Shown piece after piece: positions 18,607-27,152 of a DNA stretch of 64,000 nucleotides. The notes below the pieces were generated by a model. That model saw only the letters and a list, made by a program, of their open reading frames with translations. It made no database searches and was not told the DNA's origin. Source of the stretch: Acidobacteriota bacterium. Lineage in GTDB: Bacteria; Acidobacteriota; Thermoanaerobaculia; Multivoradales; Multivoraceae. A program made the position numbers and the translations under genes. The stretch lies in contig JAPOWR010000002.1 of NCBI GenBank assembly GCA_026707545.1, forward strand, positions 248,001 through 312,000. The letters are read 5' to 3'. Position 1 is the stretch's first letter; each line of letters opens with the position of its first letter.

Positions 18607-20268
18607 ATGACCACCCGAACTACCGCGCTTGCGTTCTCGCTCGTTCTCTTCCTCCTCGCCGCCTGCGGACAGCCGGCTCCCGATACCGCGACCCAGCTCG
18701 CCACCTGGATCGCCGACCTCTCCGACGACGCGATGGAGGGCCGCGGTCCCGGCACCGCGGGCGACGTGATGGCGCGCCAGTACATCGCCGAAGTGATGGC
18801 GGACATGGGGATCGAACCGGCGGCCGCGGACGGTAGCTGGGAGCAGGCTTTCGACATCGTTGGCATCGACGCCACGGTGCCCGAGACCTGGTCCTTCGAG
18901 TCGAGCGGCGGGGGCAGCGTCGAGTTCGCCTTCTGGGACGAGTTCATCGCCCACAGCGGCGTGCAGTCGGAGCAGGCCGCGATCGAGGACGCCGAACTGG
19001 TCTTCGTCGGTTACGGCATCCAGGCGCCGGAGTACGGTTGGGACGACTACAGCGACGCGGACCTCGCCGGCAAGGTGCTCGTCATGCTGAACAACGACCC
19101 GGACTGGGACCCGGACCTGTTCGAAGGCGACCGCCGCCTCTACTACGGCCGCTGGACCTACAAGTACGAGAGCGCCGCGGCCCAGGGCGCGGCGGGCGCG
19201 ATCATCATTCACACCACACCCTCGGCCGGGTATCCGTTCCAGGTGGTGCAGACGTCCTGGACCGGGCCTCAGTTCGAGTTGCCGGACGAGGGCGAGCCGC
19301 GCACGCAGATCAACGCCTGGCTGACCGAGGAGGCGTCCCGGCGCCTGTTCGAGTTCGCCGGCGTCGACTACGACGCGACCCTCGAGTCGGCCCGCAGCGC
19401 GGACTTCGCGCCGATGCCGCTCGGCGTGTCGACCAGTCTGTCGCTCACGAACACCGTGACGCGCGAGCAGACCGCCAACGTGCTCGGCGCCCTGCCGGGC
19501 AGCGATCCGGAGCTGGCCGACGAGTGGATCGTCTTCACTGCCCATCACGACCACCTCGGGGTTTCGCCGGACGAGAGTCTGGAAGACCGCATCTACAACG
19601 GTGCCCTGGACAACGCGGCCGGCGTCGCCCAGGTGCTGGCGATCGCGGGCGAGCTGGCGGCCCAGAGGCCTGGACCCAGTCGCTCCATGCTGTTCCTCCT
19701 CGTCGGCGCCGAGGAGCAGGGACTGCTCGGCTCCGAGTACTACGCGGCTCACCCCACCGTGCCGCCCGGCAAGATGGCCGCGAACATCAACTACGACGGC
19801 GGCAACCAGTGGGGCTCGACCCGTGACGTGACCTACATCGGCTACGGCAAGTCGAGCCTGGACGCCGTCGTCGAATCGGCGGCCGCCGAGCAGAGCCGCA
19901 CGGTGCTGCCCGACCAGTTCCCGGACCGCGGCTACTTCTACCGGTCGGACCAGTTGAACTTCGCCCGCATCGGCGTGCCGGCGATCTACCTCGACAACGG
20001 CACCGACTTCATCGACCGGCCGGCGGGTTGGGGCAAGGAGCAACTCGACGCCTGGACGGCGAACATCTACCACCAGGTGTCGGATGAGTACCAGCCGCCG
20101 ACCGAAGACGGCGGGGGCTGGAACTTCGACGGGATGGTCGACGACGTCGAACTCGGCCTGGCCTGCGCCCGCGCCATCTCCGAGAACCCCGAACTTCCGG
20201 CCTGGAACCCCGGCGACGAGTTCGAGGCCGCCCGGCTGGCGGCGCTCGCCGCCGTCGCTGGCGAGTAG
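18607..20268 (+). CDS. Lipoprotein M28-family zinc aminopeptidase
   Basis: Exported peptidase of 553 residues. The start ATG at 18607 is followed by a lipoprotein signal (SLVLFLLAAC, lipobox LAAC), so the protein is probably membrane-anchored. Residues about 130-280 are a PA-like insert (VFVGYGIQAPEYGWDDYSDAD, and a GAAGAIIIHTT strand). The M28 metal ligands are visible: His in FTAHHDHLGV, Asp in IYNGALDNAAGVAQ, Glu-Glu in LLVGAEEQGLLGSEYY, and Asp in NINYDGG. Enzymes of this type release N-terminal amino acids from peptides outside the cytoplasm. A CDGSH gene follows after 34 bases. Substrate specificity is unknown. Confidence 0.9.
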   Translation: MTTRTTALAFSLVLFLLAACGQPAPDTATQLATWIADLSDDAMEGRGPGTAGDVMARQYIAEVMADMGIEPAAADGSWEQAFDIVGIDATVPETWSFESSGGGSVEFAFWDEFIAHSGVQSEQAAIEDAELVFVGYGIQAPEYGWDDYSDADLAGKVLVMLNNDPDWDPDLFEGDRRLYYGRWTYKYESAAAQGAAGAIIIHTTPSAGYPFQVVQTSWTGPQFELPDEGEPRTQINAWLTEEASRRLFEFAGVDYDATLESARSADFAPMPLGVSTSLSLTNTVTREQTANVLGALPGSDPELADEWIVFTAHHDHLGVSPDESLEDRIYNGALDNAAGVAQVLAIAGELAAQRPGPSRSMLFLLVGAEEQGLLGSEYYAAHPTVPPGKMAANINYDGGNQWGSTRDVTYIGYGKSSLDAVVESAAAEQSRTVLPDQFPDRGYFYRSDQLNFARIGVPAIYLDNGTDFIDRPAGWGKEQLDAWTANIYHQVSDEYQPPTEDGGGWNFDGMVDDVELGLACARAISENPELPAWNPGDEFEAARLAALAAVAGE

Positions 20269-20302
20269 CACGTTCGTCCAACGTGGAAAGGGAGGATCAG
20301 GA

Positions 20303-20542
20303 ATGACCGAAGCCCGAATCGCGGCCCGAGTCCCCGCCAAGATCGAACTGGAAGCCGGCACCTACTGGTGGTGCCGGTGTGGCCGGTCGGAGAACCAGCC
20401 GTTCTGCGACGGCTCCCACCGCGGCACGGAGTTCGAGCCGATGCGCCTCACGTTGGAGGCCGATCGGCGGGTCGCGCTCTGTCAGTGCAAGCGCAGCGAC
20501 AGAATGCCGCACTGCGACGGCAGTCACCGGTTCGTGGACTGA
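20303..20542 (+). CDS. Small double-CDGSH iron-sulfur protein
   Basis: Protein of 79 residues with two CDGSH [2Fe-2S] motifs: [18 protein letters not shown] near residues 24-41 and [17 protein letters not shown] near 60-76, each with the three Cys and one His that hold the cluster. ATG at 20303 follows GGGAGG by 7 bases, which decides the start although the frame is open further upstream. Proteins of this class carry redox-active, pH-labile clusters; the physiological partner is unknown. It converges with the DUF1015 gene at 5 bases. Confidence 0.9.
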   Translation: MTEARIAARVPAKIELEAGTYWWCRCGRSENQPFCDGSHRGTEFEPMRLTLEADRRVALCQCKRSDRMPHCDGSHRFVD

Positions 20543-20547
20543 CTGGC

Positions 20548-21804
20548 TCAGCCGGGCACGATGTGCGCGTCATGCGCACACCACACCAGGCCTGACACCA
20601 GCTTCGGCAGGAATCGGGTCGATTTCGGCGGTAGCAGGTCGCCGTCTTCGGTCGCGCGGGCGAACTGCCTGGGGGTCATCGGAGGCAGGAAGACGCCGGC
20701 CGTGATCTCGGCCCGCTCGAGCTGGGCGACGATGTCGTCGGGATCCGCCTCGTAGGCGATGCTGCCGTCGGTGGCGGCTTCGAGGGGCACGCCGGCGCTC
20801 CGGAGCAGGTGGTGGTGGAGGAGGGAGGCGGGGAGATCGGCCTTGCGGCCGGGCATGTCCGTCGGCGCGGCTGCCGCGTCGAGGGTCCAGAGTTCGGGCG
20901 CCGCGTCGCCCCGGAACCAGACGGCAAGGGCCGGTTGGCCGGCGGCGGCGACGCGGGCGGCGATGGCCGCGCCGCGGGTTTCGGCCAACGTGTCGCGGCG
21001 GAGCGGCAGCGAACTCATCGCGTCGCGGTCGACCGGTACGCGGATACCGCGGTGGACCGGGTCGATCCTGAGGTTCGCGGAGGCCAGGCTGGTCAGCACG
21101 ACCATCTTGCACGCCGCGGCGGTGCCGCTCGCAGCACCCGCTTCGGCGGCGTAGGTCTGGGCCACCTGGGTGCGGTGGTGGCCGTCCGCGATCGCGGCGC
21201 GGGCGCCGGCGAGGGCGGCGGCATAGGCGCGGATCCGTTCGGGGTCGGTGATCCGGAAGAGCGTGTGGACGTCGCCGGTCCACGGATCCGTGTGGCTGAC
21301 CAGGGCAACACCGGCGGCGCCGTTGCAGTCCTCGCCGAGCAGGCGTTCCAGCGTGCCGTCGTCCTCGGCCAGGTAGAAGACGGGTTCGATGTCGATCCGG
21401 GAGAGCCGCAGCAGGTCCAGGCGCTCGGCGATCGACTTGGCGACCGTCTGTTCGTGGGGCCAGAGGTCTCCCTCGCGTCCCGGCTCGACGCCGACCAGGG
21501 CGCACAGACCCAGCCGGCGCGAGCCGTCGGGCTGGGTGATCGCGTAGGGGTAGATCGACGGGGTCTCGTCCCGCACCACGACTCGGTTCTCGATCCACTC
21601 GCGGTGGAGCGCGACGGAGTCCTCGTGCGGCGTCCGGCCATCCCGCCCGACCGGTTTCGTGACGCGCGCGAACTGGTGCGGTGACTGTGCGTGCAGGCGG
21701 TCGCGCAGGGACTCGTCGATCTGGTCGAAGGGCGGCGCCGCCTGGGCGGCGGCGTCGACCCTGGCGGAGTTGTAGCGATAGCCCTGGAAGGCGTAGAGCT
21801 TCAT
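20548..21804 (-). CDS. DUF1015 family protein
   Basis: Conserved protein of 418 residues with no established function. The family is recognised by PPFDQIDESLRDRLHAQSPH near the start, the YPYAITQPDGSRRLGLCALV strand, LWPHEQT, the IADGHHRTQVAQTYA motif (conserved DGHHR), and the C-terminal YEADPDDIVAQLERA segment. The ATG at 21804 is directly before the conserved FQGYRYNSA opening. It is the last gene of a dnaJ-clpB-DUF1015 group, 73 bases after clpB. The DGHHR motif resembles a metal or phosphate-binding site, but no reaction can be assigned from the sequence. Confidence 0.85.
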   Translation of the reverse strand: MKLYAFQGYRYNSARVDAAAQAAPPFDQIDESLRDRLHAQSPHQFARVTKPVGRDGRTPHEDSVALHREWIENRVVVRDETPSIYPYAITQPDGSRRLGLCALVGVEPGREGDLWPHEQTVAKSIAERLDLLRLSRIDIEPVFYLAEDDGTLERLLGEDCNGAAGVALVSHTDPWTGDVHTLFRITDPERIRAYAAALAGARAAIADGHHRTQVAQTYAAEAGAASGTAAACKMVVLTSLASANLRIDPVHRGIRVPVDRDAMSSLPLRRDTLAETRGAAIAARVAAAGQPALAVWFRGDAAPELWTLDAAAAPTDMPGRKADLPASLLHHHLLRSAGVPLEAATDGSIAYEADPDDIVAQLERAEITAGVFLPPMTPRQFARATEDGDLLPPKSTRFLPKLVSGLVWCAHDAHIVPG

Positions 21805-21877
21805 TGCGGCTCCTGGTCTGTGTGTGGAGTCGGCCTGATTCTGAGGTTGCGGCGGGGTTGGAGGCGTGAACGGTGTG

Positions 21878-24526
21878 TCAGGCAGCGCGGTTGTCGTCGC
21901 TCCTGGCGTCGGCGTCGGCGGTCGCCGGCTCGCTGCGAATCGCGAGACGTCCGCCGTCGACATCGATGACGACGCGGTCCCCCGGGCCGATGTCGCCGCC
22001 GACCAGGGCGCGCCCGATCCGCGTCTCGACCTCGCGCTGCAGGTAGCGCTTGAGCGGCCGGGCGCCGTAGACCGGGTCGTAGCCGGCCCGGGCCGTGAAT
22101 TCGCGGGCGGCCGGCGTCAGTTCGAGGCCGATCTCCTGCTCCCCGAGCCGCTTCTCGAGCTCGCTCGTGAGCAGGCCGACGATCTGCTCGATCTCGGCAA
22201 CCGTGAGCGGCGAGAACAGGACGACCTCGTCGATCCGGTTCAGGAACTCGGGTCGCATCGACCGGCGTAGCTCGGCCATCACGGCGTTGCGCGCGGCGTC
22301 CGTGATCTCGCCGGCCGGCGTCACTCCCTCCAGCAGGTGGGGCGAGCCGAGGTTCGACGTCATGATGACGACGGCGTTCTTGAAGTCGACGGTCCGGCCC
22401 TGGGAATCGGTGATCCGCCCGTCGTCCAGAACCTGGAGCAGCACGCTCCAGACGTCGCGGTGCGCCTTCTCGATCTCGTCGAAGAGGACCACCGCGTAGG
22501 GCGTGCGCCGCACCGCTTCGGTCAACTGGCCGCCGTCCTCGTGGCCGATGTACCCGGGCGGGGCGCCGACCAGGCGGGAAACCGTGTGCCGCTCCATGTA
22601 CTCGCTCATGTCGATGCGGACGATGTTCTCCTCCGTATCGAAGAGCGCTTCGGCCAGGGTCTTGGCGAGCTCCGTCTTGCCGACTCCGGTGGGGCCGAGG
22701 AACAGGAAGGAGCCGATCGGGCGCCGGGGGTCCTTGATGCCCGAGCGGGCGCGGATCACCGCGTCCGCCACGAGCTGGACCGCCTCGTCCTGGCCGATCA
22801 CCCGGCGATGCAGGATCTCGTCGAGGCGCAGCAGCTTCTCGCGCTCCCCTTCGACCAGCCGGGTGACGGGCACGCCGGTCCACTTCGAGACGATCTCGGC
22901 GATCTCGTTGTCGGTTACCTCTTCGCGCAGTAGCCGCCCTCCTGCGTCGCCCTCGCCGGCGGCCTGCTCTTCGCTCTGGAGCTTCTCCAACAGCCCGGGC
23001 AGCACCCCGTGGCGCAGTTCGGCGGCCCGGTTCAGGTCGTACTGGCGCTCGGCGACCTCGATCTCGTGCCGAACCTGCTCGACCTGTTCGCGCACCTTGC
23101 GTTCGTCGTCGATCGCCGCCTTCTCGCTCTCCCACTGGCTGCGCATCGCGGCAGCCCGGGTGCGCAGGTCGGCGAGTTCGCGGCGCAGGGTCTGGAGGCG
23201 CTTCCGACTCGACTCGTCGGTTTCCTTGTTGAGAGCGGCCTCCTCGATCTCGAGCCGCATGACCCGCCGGGTCGCTTCGTCGAGCTCGGCCGGGAGGGAA
23301 TCGATCTCGGTGCGGATGAGGGCGCAGGCCTCGTCGACGAGGTCGATCGCCTTGTCGGGCAGGAACCGGTCCGAGACGTAGCGGTCCGAGAGCGTGGCGG
23401 CGGCCACCAGGGCGTTGTCCTGGATGCGGACGCCGTGGTGGACCTCGAAGCGCTCGCGCAGCCCGCGCAGGATGGACACCGTGTCCTCGACCGAGGGCGC
23501 ATCGACCAGGATCGGCTGGAAGCGCCGTTCCAGAGCCGCGTCCTTCTCGACGTACCGGCGGTACTCGTCGAGGGTCGTGGCGCCGATGCAGTGGAGTTCG
23601 CCTCGCGCGAGCATCGGCTTGAGCAGGTTGCCGGCGTCGGTGGAGCCCTCCGTGCGGCCGGCGCCGACGATGTTGTGGACTTCGTCGATGAACAGCAGGA
23701 TGCGTCCCTCGCTCTGGGCGATCTCGGTCAGCACCGCCTTCAAGCGCTCCTCGAACTCGCCGCGGTACTTGGCGCCGGCGAGCAGCGCGCCGAGGTCGAG
23801 CGAGAACACGCTGCGGTCCTTGAGCCACTCGGGGACGTCGCCGCGGACGATGCGCTGGGCCAGTCCCTCGACGATCGCCGTCTTGCCGACCCCGGGTTCG
23901 CCGATCAGGACCGGGTTGTTCTTCGTCTTGCGGGACAGGATGCGGATCGCCCGGCGGATCTCCGAGTCGCGGCCGATCACGGGGTCCATCTTGCCTGCGC
24001 GGGCCTGCGCGACCAGGTCGACGCCGTACTTCTCGAGCGCCTCGTAGGCCGTCTCCGGGTTGTTGCTCGTCACACGCTGCGCCCCGCGCAGCGTCTTCAG
24101 CGCATCCAGGAGCGGCTGCCGCGAGAGGCCAGCTTCGGCGAGCGCCCTGGCGGCGCCGTCCTCACCTTCCGCTGCTGCCAGCAGCAGGTGCTCGACCGAG
24201 ACGTAGTCGTCGCCGAGTCCCCTGGCTTCGTCCTCGGCCCGAAGCAGGAGCTGCTCGAGCGCATTCGTGACGTAGATCTTGCCGACTTCGGTGGCGCCGC
24301 CGGTGACCTTCGGCTTACGGTCGAGGTCTCGCTTGATGTGGGCGTGAAGCTCGGCCGGGTCGATGTCGAGGCGCCGGAGCAGCCGGGGCGCCAGGCCGTC
24401 CTGCTGATCGAGCAGGGCGAGCAGCAGATGTTCCGTGTCGACCTGCTGGTGGCCGAAGCGCCGCGCCCGGTCCTGGGCGCCGGTCAGGGCTTCCTGGGAC
24501 TTGATCGTCAGCTTGTTCGGGTCCAT
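21878..24526 (-). CDS. clpB: ATP-dependent chaperone ClpB
   Basis: AAA+ disaggregase that works with DnaK-DnaJ to recover aggregated proteins. The protein (882 residues) has the double Clp-N domain (residues 1-145), the first ATPase with [19 protein letters not shown] near 205 and the [13 protein letters not shown]alker B, the coiled-coil middle domain (about 400-520, charged and heptad-like) which distinguishes ClpB from ClpA, and the second ATPase with [19 protein letters not shown] near 605. The ATG at 24526 is chosen; a TTG three codons upstream lies closer to AGGAGA and is also possible. It follows a DnaJ-like gene by 31 bases, fitting a heat-shock operon, although no CIRCE or HrcA site was seen. 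Confidence 0.96.
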   Translation of the reverse strand: MDPNKLTIKSQEALTGAQDRARRFGHQQVDTEHLLLALLDQQDGLAPRLLRRLDIDPAELHAHIKRDLDRKPKVTGGATEVGKIYVTNALEQLLLRAEDEARGLGDDYVSVEHLLLAAAEGEDGAARALAEAGLSRQPLLDALKTLRGAQRVTSNNPETAYEALEKYGVDLVAQARAGKMDPVIGRDSEIRRAIRILSRKTKNNPVLIGEPGVGKTAIVEGLAQRIVRGDVPEWLKDRSVFSLDLGALLAGAKYRGEFEERLKAVLTEIAQSEGRILLFIDEVHNIVGAGRTEGSTDAGNLLKPMLARGELHCIGATTLDEYRRYVEKDAALERRFQPILVDAPSVEDTVSILRGLRERFEVHHGVRIQDNALVAAATLSDRYVSDRFLPDKAIDLVDEACALIRTEIDSLPAELDEATRRVMRLEIEEAALNKETDESSRKRLQTLRRELADLRTRAAAMRSQWESEKAAIDDERKVREQVEQVRHEIEVAERQYDLNRAAELRHGVLPGLLEKLQSEEQAAGEGDAGGRLLREEVTDNEIAEIVSKWTGVPVTRLVEGEREKLLRLDEILHRRVIGQDEAVQLVADAVIRARSGIKDPRRPIGSFLFLGPTGVGKTELAKTLAEALFDTEENIVRIDMSEYMERHTVSRLVGAPPGYIGHEDGGQLTEAVRRTPYAVVLFDEIEKAHRDVWSVLLQVLDDGRITDSQGRTVDFKNAVVIMTSNLGSPHLLEGVTPAGEITDAARNAVMAELRRSMRPEFLNRIDEVVLFSPLTVAEIEQIVGLLTSELEKRLGEQEIGLELTPAAREFTARAGYDPVYGARPLKRYLQREVETRIGRALVGGDIGPGDRVVIDVDGGRLAIRSEPATADADARSDDNRAA

Positions 24527-24557
24527 ATCGTTCAAGTTCTCCTATTTGCGTACGTTG

Positions 24558-25544
24558 TCAGCGGTCGTTCCCGGCGGCTCGGGGGACCTCTCCGGACGGC
24601 TCGAAGCCGGATGTTTCCCGGAGCTGCTCGAACAACGTCTGTTCCTCGGCGGTGAGCCGCTTCGGCACGACGACCTGAATCTCGGCCAGCAGGTCGCCGT
24701 CCGGACCCTTGGGATTGGGTAGTCCGCGACCGCGCAGGCGCATCTTCCGGCCGGTCGACGAACCCGGCGGAAGCGTCGCCTCCGCGTAGCCGCCGAGGGT
24801 GGGAATCCGCACCTTGCCGCCCAGGGCAGCGGTCCAGGGAGCCACGGGCACGTCGCAGTGAAGGTCGCGCCCGCGGCGGCGGAAGACCGGGTGCGGCAGG
24901 GCCTCGACCTTGAGCAGCAGATCACCGTCGGGTGCGCCCATGCCCTTGCCGCCCTGGCCGCCGAGCCGGATCGACTGGCCTGGCAGCACGCCCCTGGGAA
25001 TCTGCACCTCGAGGTTCTTCGTGCGGCCGGTCGAACGATCTAGAAACTCGATGGGCCGGGGACCGCCCTCGGCCAGGTTCTCGAGGCTGAGCGGCAACGC
25101 CACCTCGTGGTTCCGGCCGCGGCGGGGCCGGGTCCAGCTCCCGGGGCGGCCACCCCCGGGGAAGCCCTGCGGCCCCGCGCCCCCGAACAACATGTCGAAA
25201 AAGGAACTGAAACCGGAGGCGCTGCCGGAAGCCCGGGCGCCGCCGAAGTCGAAGCGCTGGTCGCCGCCGAAGTTGAAATGGAAGCCCTCCCAGCCGGGCG
25301 GGGGAGCGCCCCCGGTCTGCACCCGTTGCCAGGCAGCGCCGTACTGGTCGTACCTGCTGCGCTTCTCCTCGTCCTTGAGGACTTCGTAGGCTTCGCCGAT
25401 GTCCTTGAAACGAGCCTCGGCGCCCGGGTCCTTGTTCACGTCCGGGTGGAACTGGCGGGCCAGCTTGCGGTAGGCGCGCTGGATGTCCGCCGCGGAGGCA
25501 TCCTTCGCCACCCCCAGCGTCTTGTAGTAGTCCTTGTATTCCAC
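24558..25544 (-). CDS. cbpA: DnaJ-class co-chaperone, CbpA-like (no zinc finger)
   Basis: J-domain co-chaperone of 328 residues. The J-domain (residues 3-68) has YYKTLGV, the HPD motif in ARQFHPDVNKDP, and EAYEVLKDEEKRSRYDQYG. A Gly/Phe-rich linker follows (about 80-150), then two C-terminal substrate-binding domains with LEVQIPRGVLPGQSIRLGGQG and the LGGKVRIPTLGG strand. The Cys-rich zinc domain of true DnaJ is absent, so it is the CbpA/DnaJ-type II form. GTG at 25544 is supported by GGAGA five bases upstream. It stands directly before clpB, so the two likely act together in stress recovery. Confidence 0.92.
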   Translation of the reverse strand: MEYKDYYKTLGVAKDASAADIQRAYRKLARQFHPDVNKDPGAEARFKDIGEAYEVLKDEEKRSRYDQYGAAWQRVQTGGAPPPGWEGFHFNFGGDQRFDFGGARASGSASGFSSFFDMLFGGAGPQGFPGGGRPGSWTRPRRGRNHEVALPLSLENLAEGGPRPIEFLDRSTGRTKNLEVQIPRGVLPGQSIRLGGQGGKGMGAPDGDLLLKVEALPHPVFRRRGRDLHCDVPVAPWTAALGGKVRIPTLGGYAEATLPPGSSTGRKMRLRGRGLPNPKGPDGDLLAEIQVVVPKRLTAEEQTLFEQLRETSGFEPSGEVPRAAGNDR

Positions 25545-25645
25545 CGGTTCTCCATTCCGAGGGTCTGCGTGGTCTGAGCACGAACGACCCAAGTACGGCT
25601 CATAGTTTAGTCCATCACACTCAACTTTGCCACCGCAGACACGAA

Positions 25646-25667
25646 GGGCGCGACTCGCGTCGCGCCC
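25646..25667 (-). terminator. Probable terminator hairpin after the ferredoxin gene
   Basis: Perfect 9-bp stem GGGCGCGAC/GTCGCGCCC with a TCGC loop, 33 bases past the ferredoxin stop in its direction of transcription. The following minus-strand bases are TTCGTGTC, so the T-tract is poor; it may need help from Rho or may only protect the 3' end. Confidence 0.55.
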
Positions 25668-25699
25668 CAGGAATCTCTTGCCGCCGTTGCCGGCTCAGT

Positions 25700-25951
25700 T
25701 CACGGCGGGTCGAAGCCGAACGCCGTGTAGTTCAGCGCGATGTACTTCTCCTGGCCCTCGGGAACCTCCTCCAGGGGCAGGATCGCCTGCACCGGGCAGG
25801 CATCGACGCACAGGCCGCAGTCGATGCACTCCTCGGGGTGAATCAAGAGCAGTTCCCAGTCGTCATCGTCGTAGATGCAGTCGACAGGGCAGACATCGAC
25901 GCACGACGTGTCCTTCACGCCGATGCATGGTTCAAAGATGATGTGGGTCAT
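25700..25951 (-). CDS. fdxA: 7Fe-type ferredoxin (3Fe-4S/4Fe-4S)
   Basis: Small electron carrier of 83 residues. CIGVKDTSCVDVCPVDCIY near the N-terminus and CIDCGLCVDACPV near residue 45 give the cysteine pattern of two-cluster ferredoxins; the wide spacing in the first motif fits a [3Fe-4S] cluster in place of one [4Fe-4S], as in FdxA of Azotobacter and Mycobacterium. A conserved WELLLIHPEECIDCG bridge and a short acidic C-terminal tail follow. It could serve the 2-oxoacid:ferredoxin oxidoreductase encoded 11 kb away, which is an inference. It is separated from thiO by 79 bases and looks like its own unit. Confidence 0.9.
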   Translation of the reverse strand: MTHIIFEPCIGVKDTSCVDVCPVDCIYDDDDWELLLIHPEECIDCGLCVDACPVQAILPLEEVPEGQEKYIALNYTAFGFDPP

Positions 25952-26030
25952 CGGACTCTTTCCTCGCGCGGGACAACCAGTGCCGGCCTTCGAGTTCGGG
26001 CGGATGCGGAGAGCCGGGAGAGTAGCAGAG

Positions 26031-27152
26031 TCAGCGGGCGTACGGACCAAAGCGTTCGGGCCGCATCGCGGCCGGGACCGGCGCGACCGGGTTCGCGGGT
26101 CGGCCGAGGACCATCGGCGCGATCATCCGGGCGGTGAGCGGGGCCAGCAGGATGCCGTTGCGGAAATGTCCGGCGGCGATGTGGAGGCGATCGCTCAGCT
26201 GACCGACCAGCGGCCAGCCGTCGGGCGTTCCCGGGCGAAGCCCGGCCCAGTGCTCCACTGGTTGCCGGTCGCGCAGCGTGGGTAGCAGGTCTGCGGCCGC
26301 GCTGGCCAGTCCGTTGCCGACATCGTCGGTGAGGCTCAGGTCGAAGCCGGTGTGTTCGACCGAGGCGCCGATCAGGAGGCGGTTGCCGGCACGGCGCACG
26401 GCGTAGAAGGACGGGGTTCGGATGGCGCCCGTAAAGGTCCAGTCGATGGCGTCGAACGCGATCATCTGGCCCTTGACGGGACGGATCGGCAGCGTCGGCA
26501 GACCCTGGATCGCGGGCGTCCATGCGCCGCCACAGATCACGACGGCGCCGGCGTCGCGCGCGAAGCCGGTACCGGCGGCCGAGACACCGCCGGATGCCTC
26601 GGTCACCCGCTCGACCGTGGCCCGGTGAAGGGTCACGCCCCGGCGTTCCAGTGCCGCTGCTGCCGCTGACGCGGCTAGCCGGTTGTCGACGCGGTGTTCG
26701 CCGGGCAGCAGCAATCCCGCCTCGATCCCGGGTCGAAGATCCGGCACCAGGCGGAGCAGGTCGTTTCGGTCGAGCTCGGAGGTCGGCTCGCCGAGGTCGG
26801 TGGCCTGCTGCCGGATCCGGGCCAGAACCTTGCGACCGGGTTCGTCGAGGACCGGCAGGATGGAGCCCGCGTCGTCGTAGTCGATCGAGATCGCGCTCTC
26901 GCGCTCGAGGGCCGGGGCCAGCCTGGTCCAGAGATCGCGCGACCTGATGGCCATCCTGGCGAATGCAGCATCGGCGCTGCTCTCGGCGATCGGCGCGATC
27001 ATCCCCGCCGCGTTGGGCGAGGCGGCGCCGGCGCGGCGGTCGTCGACGACCTCGACCCGGGCGCCGGCGCGAATCAGCTCGCGGGCGATCAGCAGGCCGA
27101 TCAGGCCTCCACCGACCACCAAAACGTCGGGCCGCGGCCCGGACATGGGCAT
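26031..27152 (-). CDS. thiO: FAD-dependent oxidoreductase, glycine oxidase ThiO-like
   Basis: Flavin amine oxidase of 373 residues. The N-terminal dinucleotide-binding fold DVLVVGGGLIGLLIARELI, the AGMIAPIAE segment, GVTLHRATVERVTE and the VVICGGAWTP strand mark the D-amino-acid oxidase superfamily; the C-terminal HWAGLRPGTPDGWPLVG and AAGHFRNGILLAPLTARM are close to ThiO, which makes iminoglyoxylate for thiazole synthesis. No other thi gene is present, so a D-amino-acid or sarcosine oxidase is possible. The ATG at 27152 overlaps the stop of the PEGA protein gene by one base, an odd pairing of a cytoplasmic enzyme with a secreted-protein operon. Confidence 0.75.
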   Translation of the reverse strand: MPMSGPRPDVLVVGGGLIGLLIARELIRAGARVEVVDDRRAGAASPNAAGMIAPIAESSADAAFARMAIRSRDLWTRLAPALERESAISIDYDDAGSILPVLDEPGRKVLARIRQQATDLGEPTSELDRNDLLRLVPDLRPGIEAGLLLPGEHRVDNRLAASAAAAALERRGVTLHRATVERVTEASGGVSAAGTGFARDAGAVVICGGAWTPAIQGLPTLPIRPVKGQMIAFDAIDWTFTGAIRTPSFYAVRRAGNRLLIGASVEHTGFDLSLTDDVGNGLASAAADLLPTLRDRQPVEHWAGLRPGTPDGWPLVGQLSDRLHIAAGHFRNGILLAPLTARMIAPMVLGRPANPVAPVPAAMRPERFGPYAR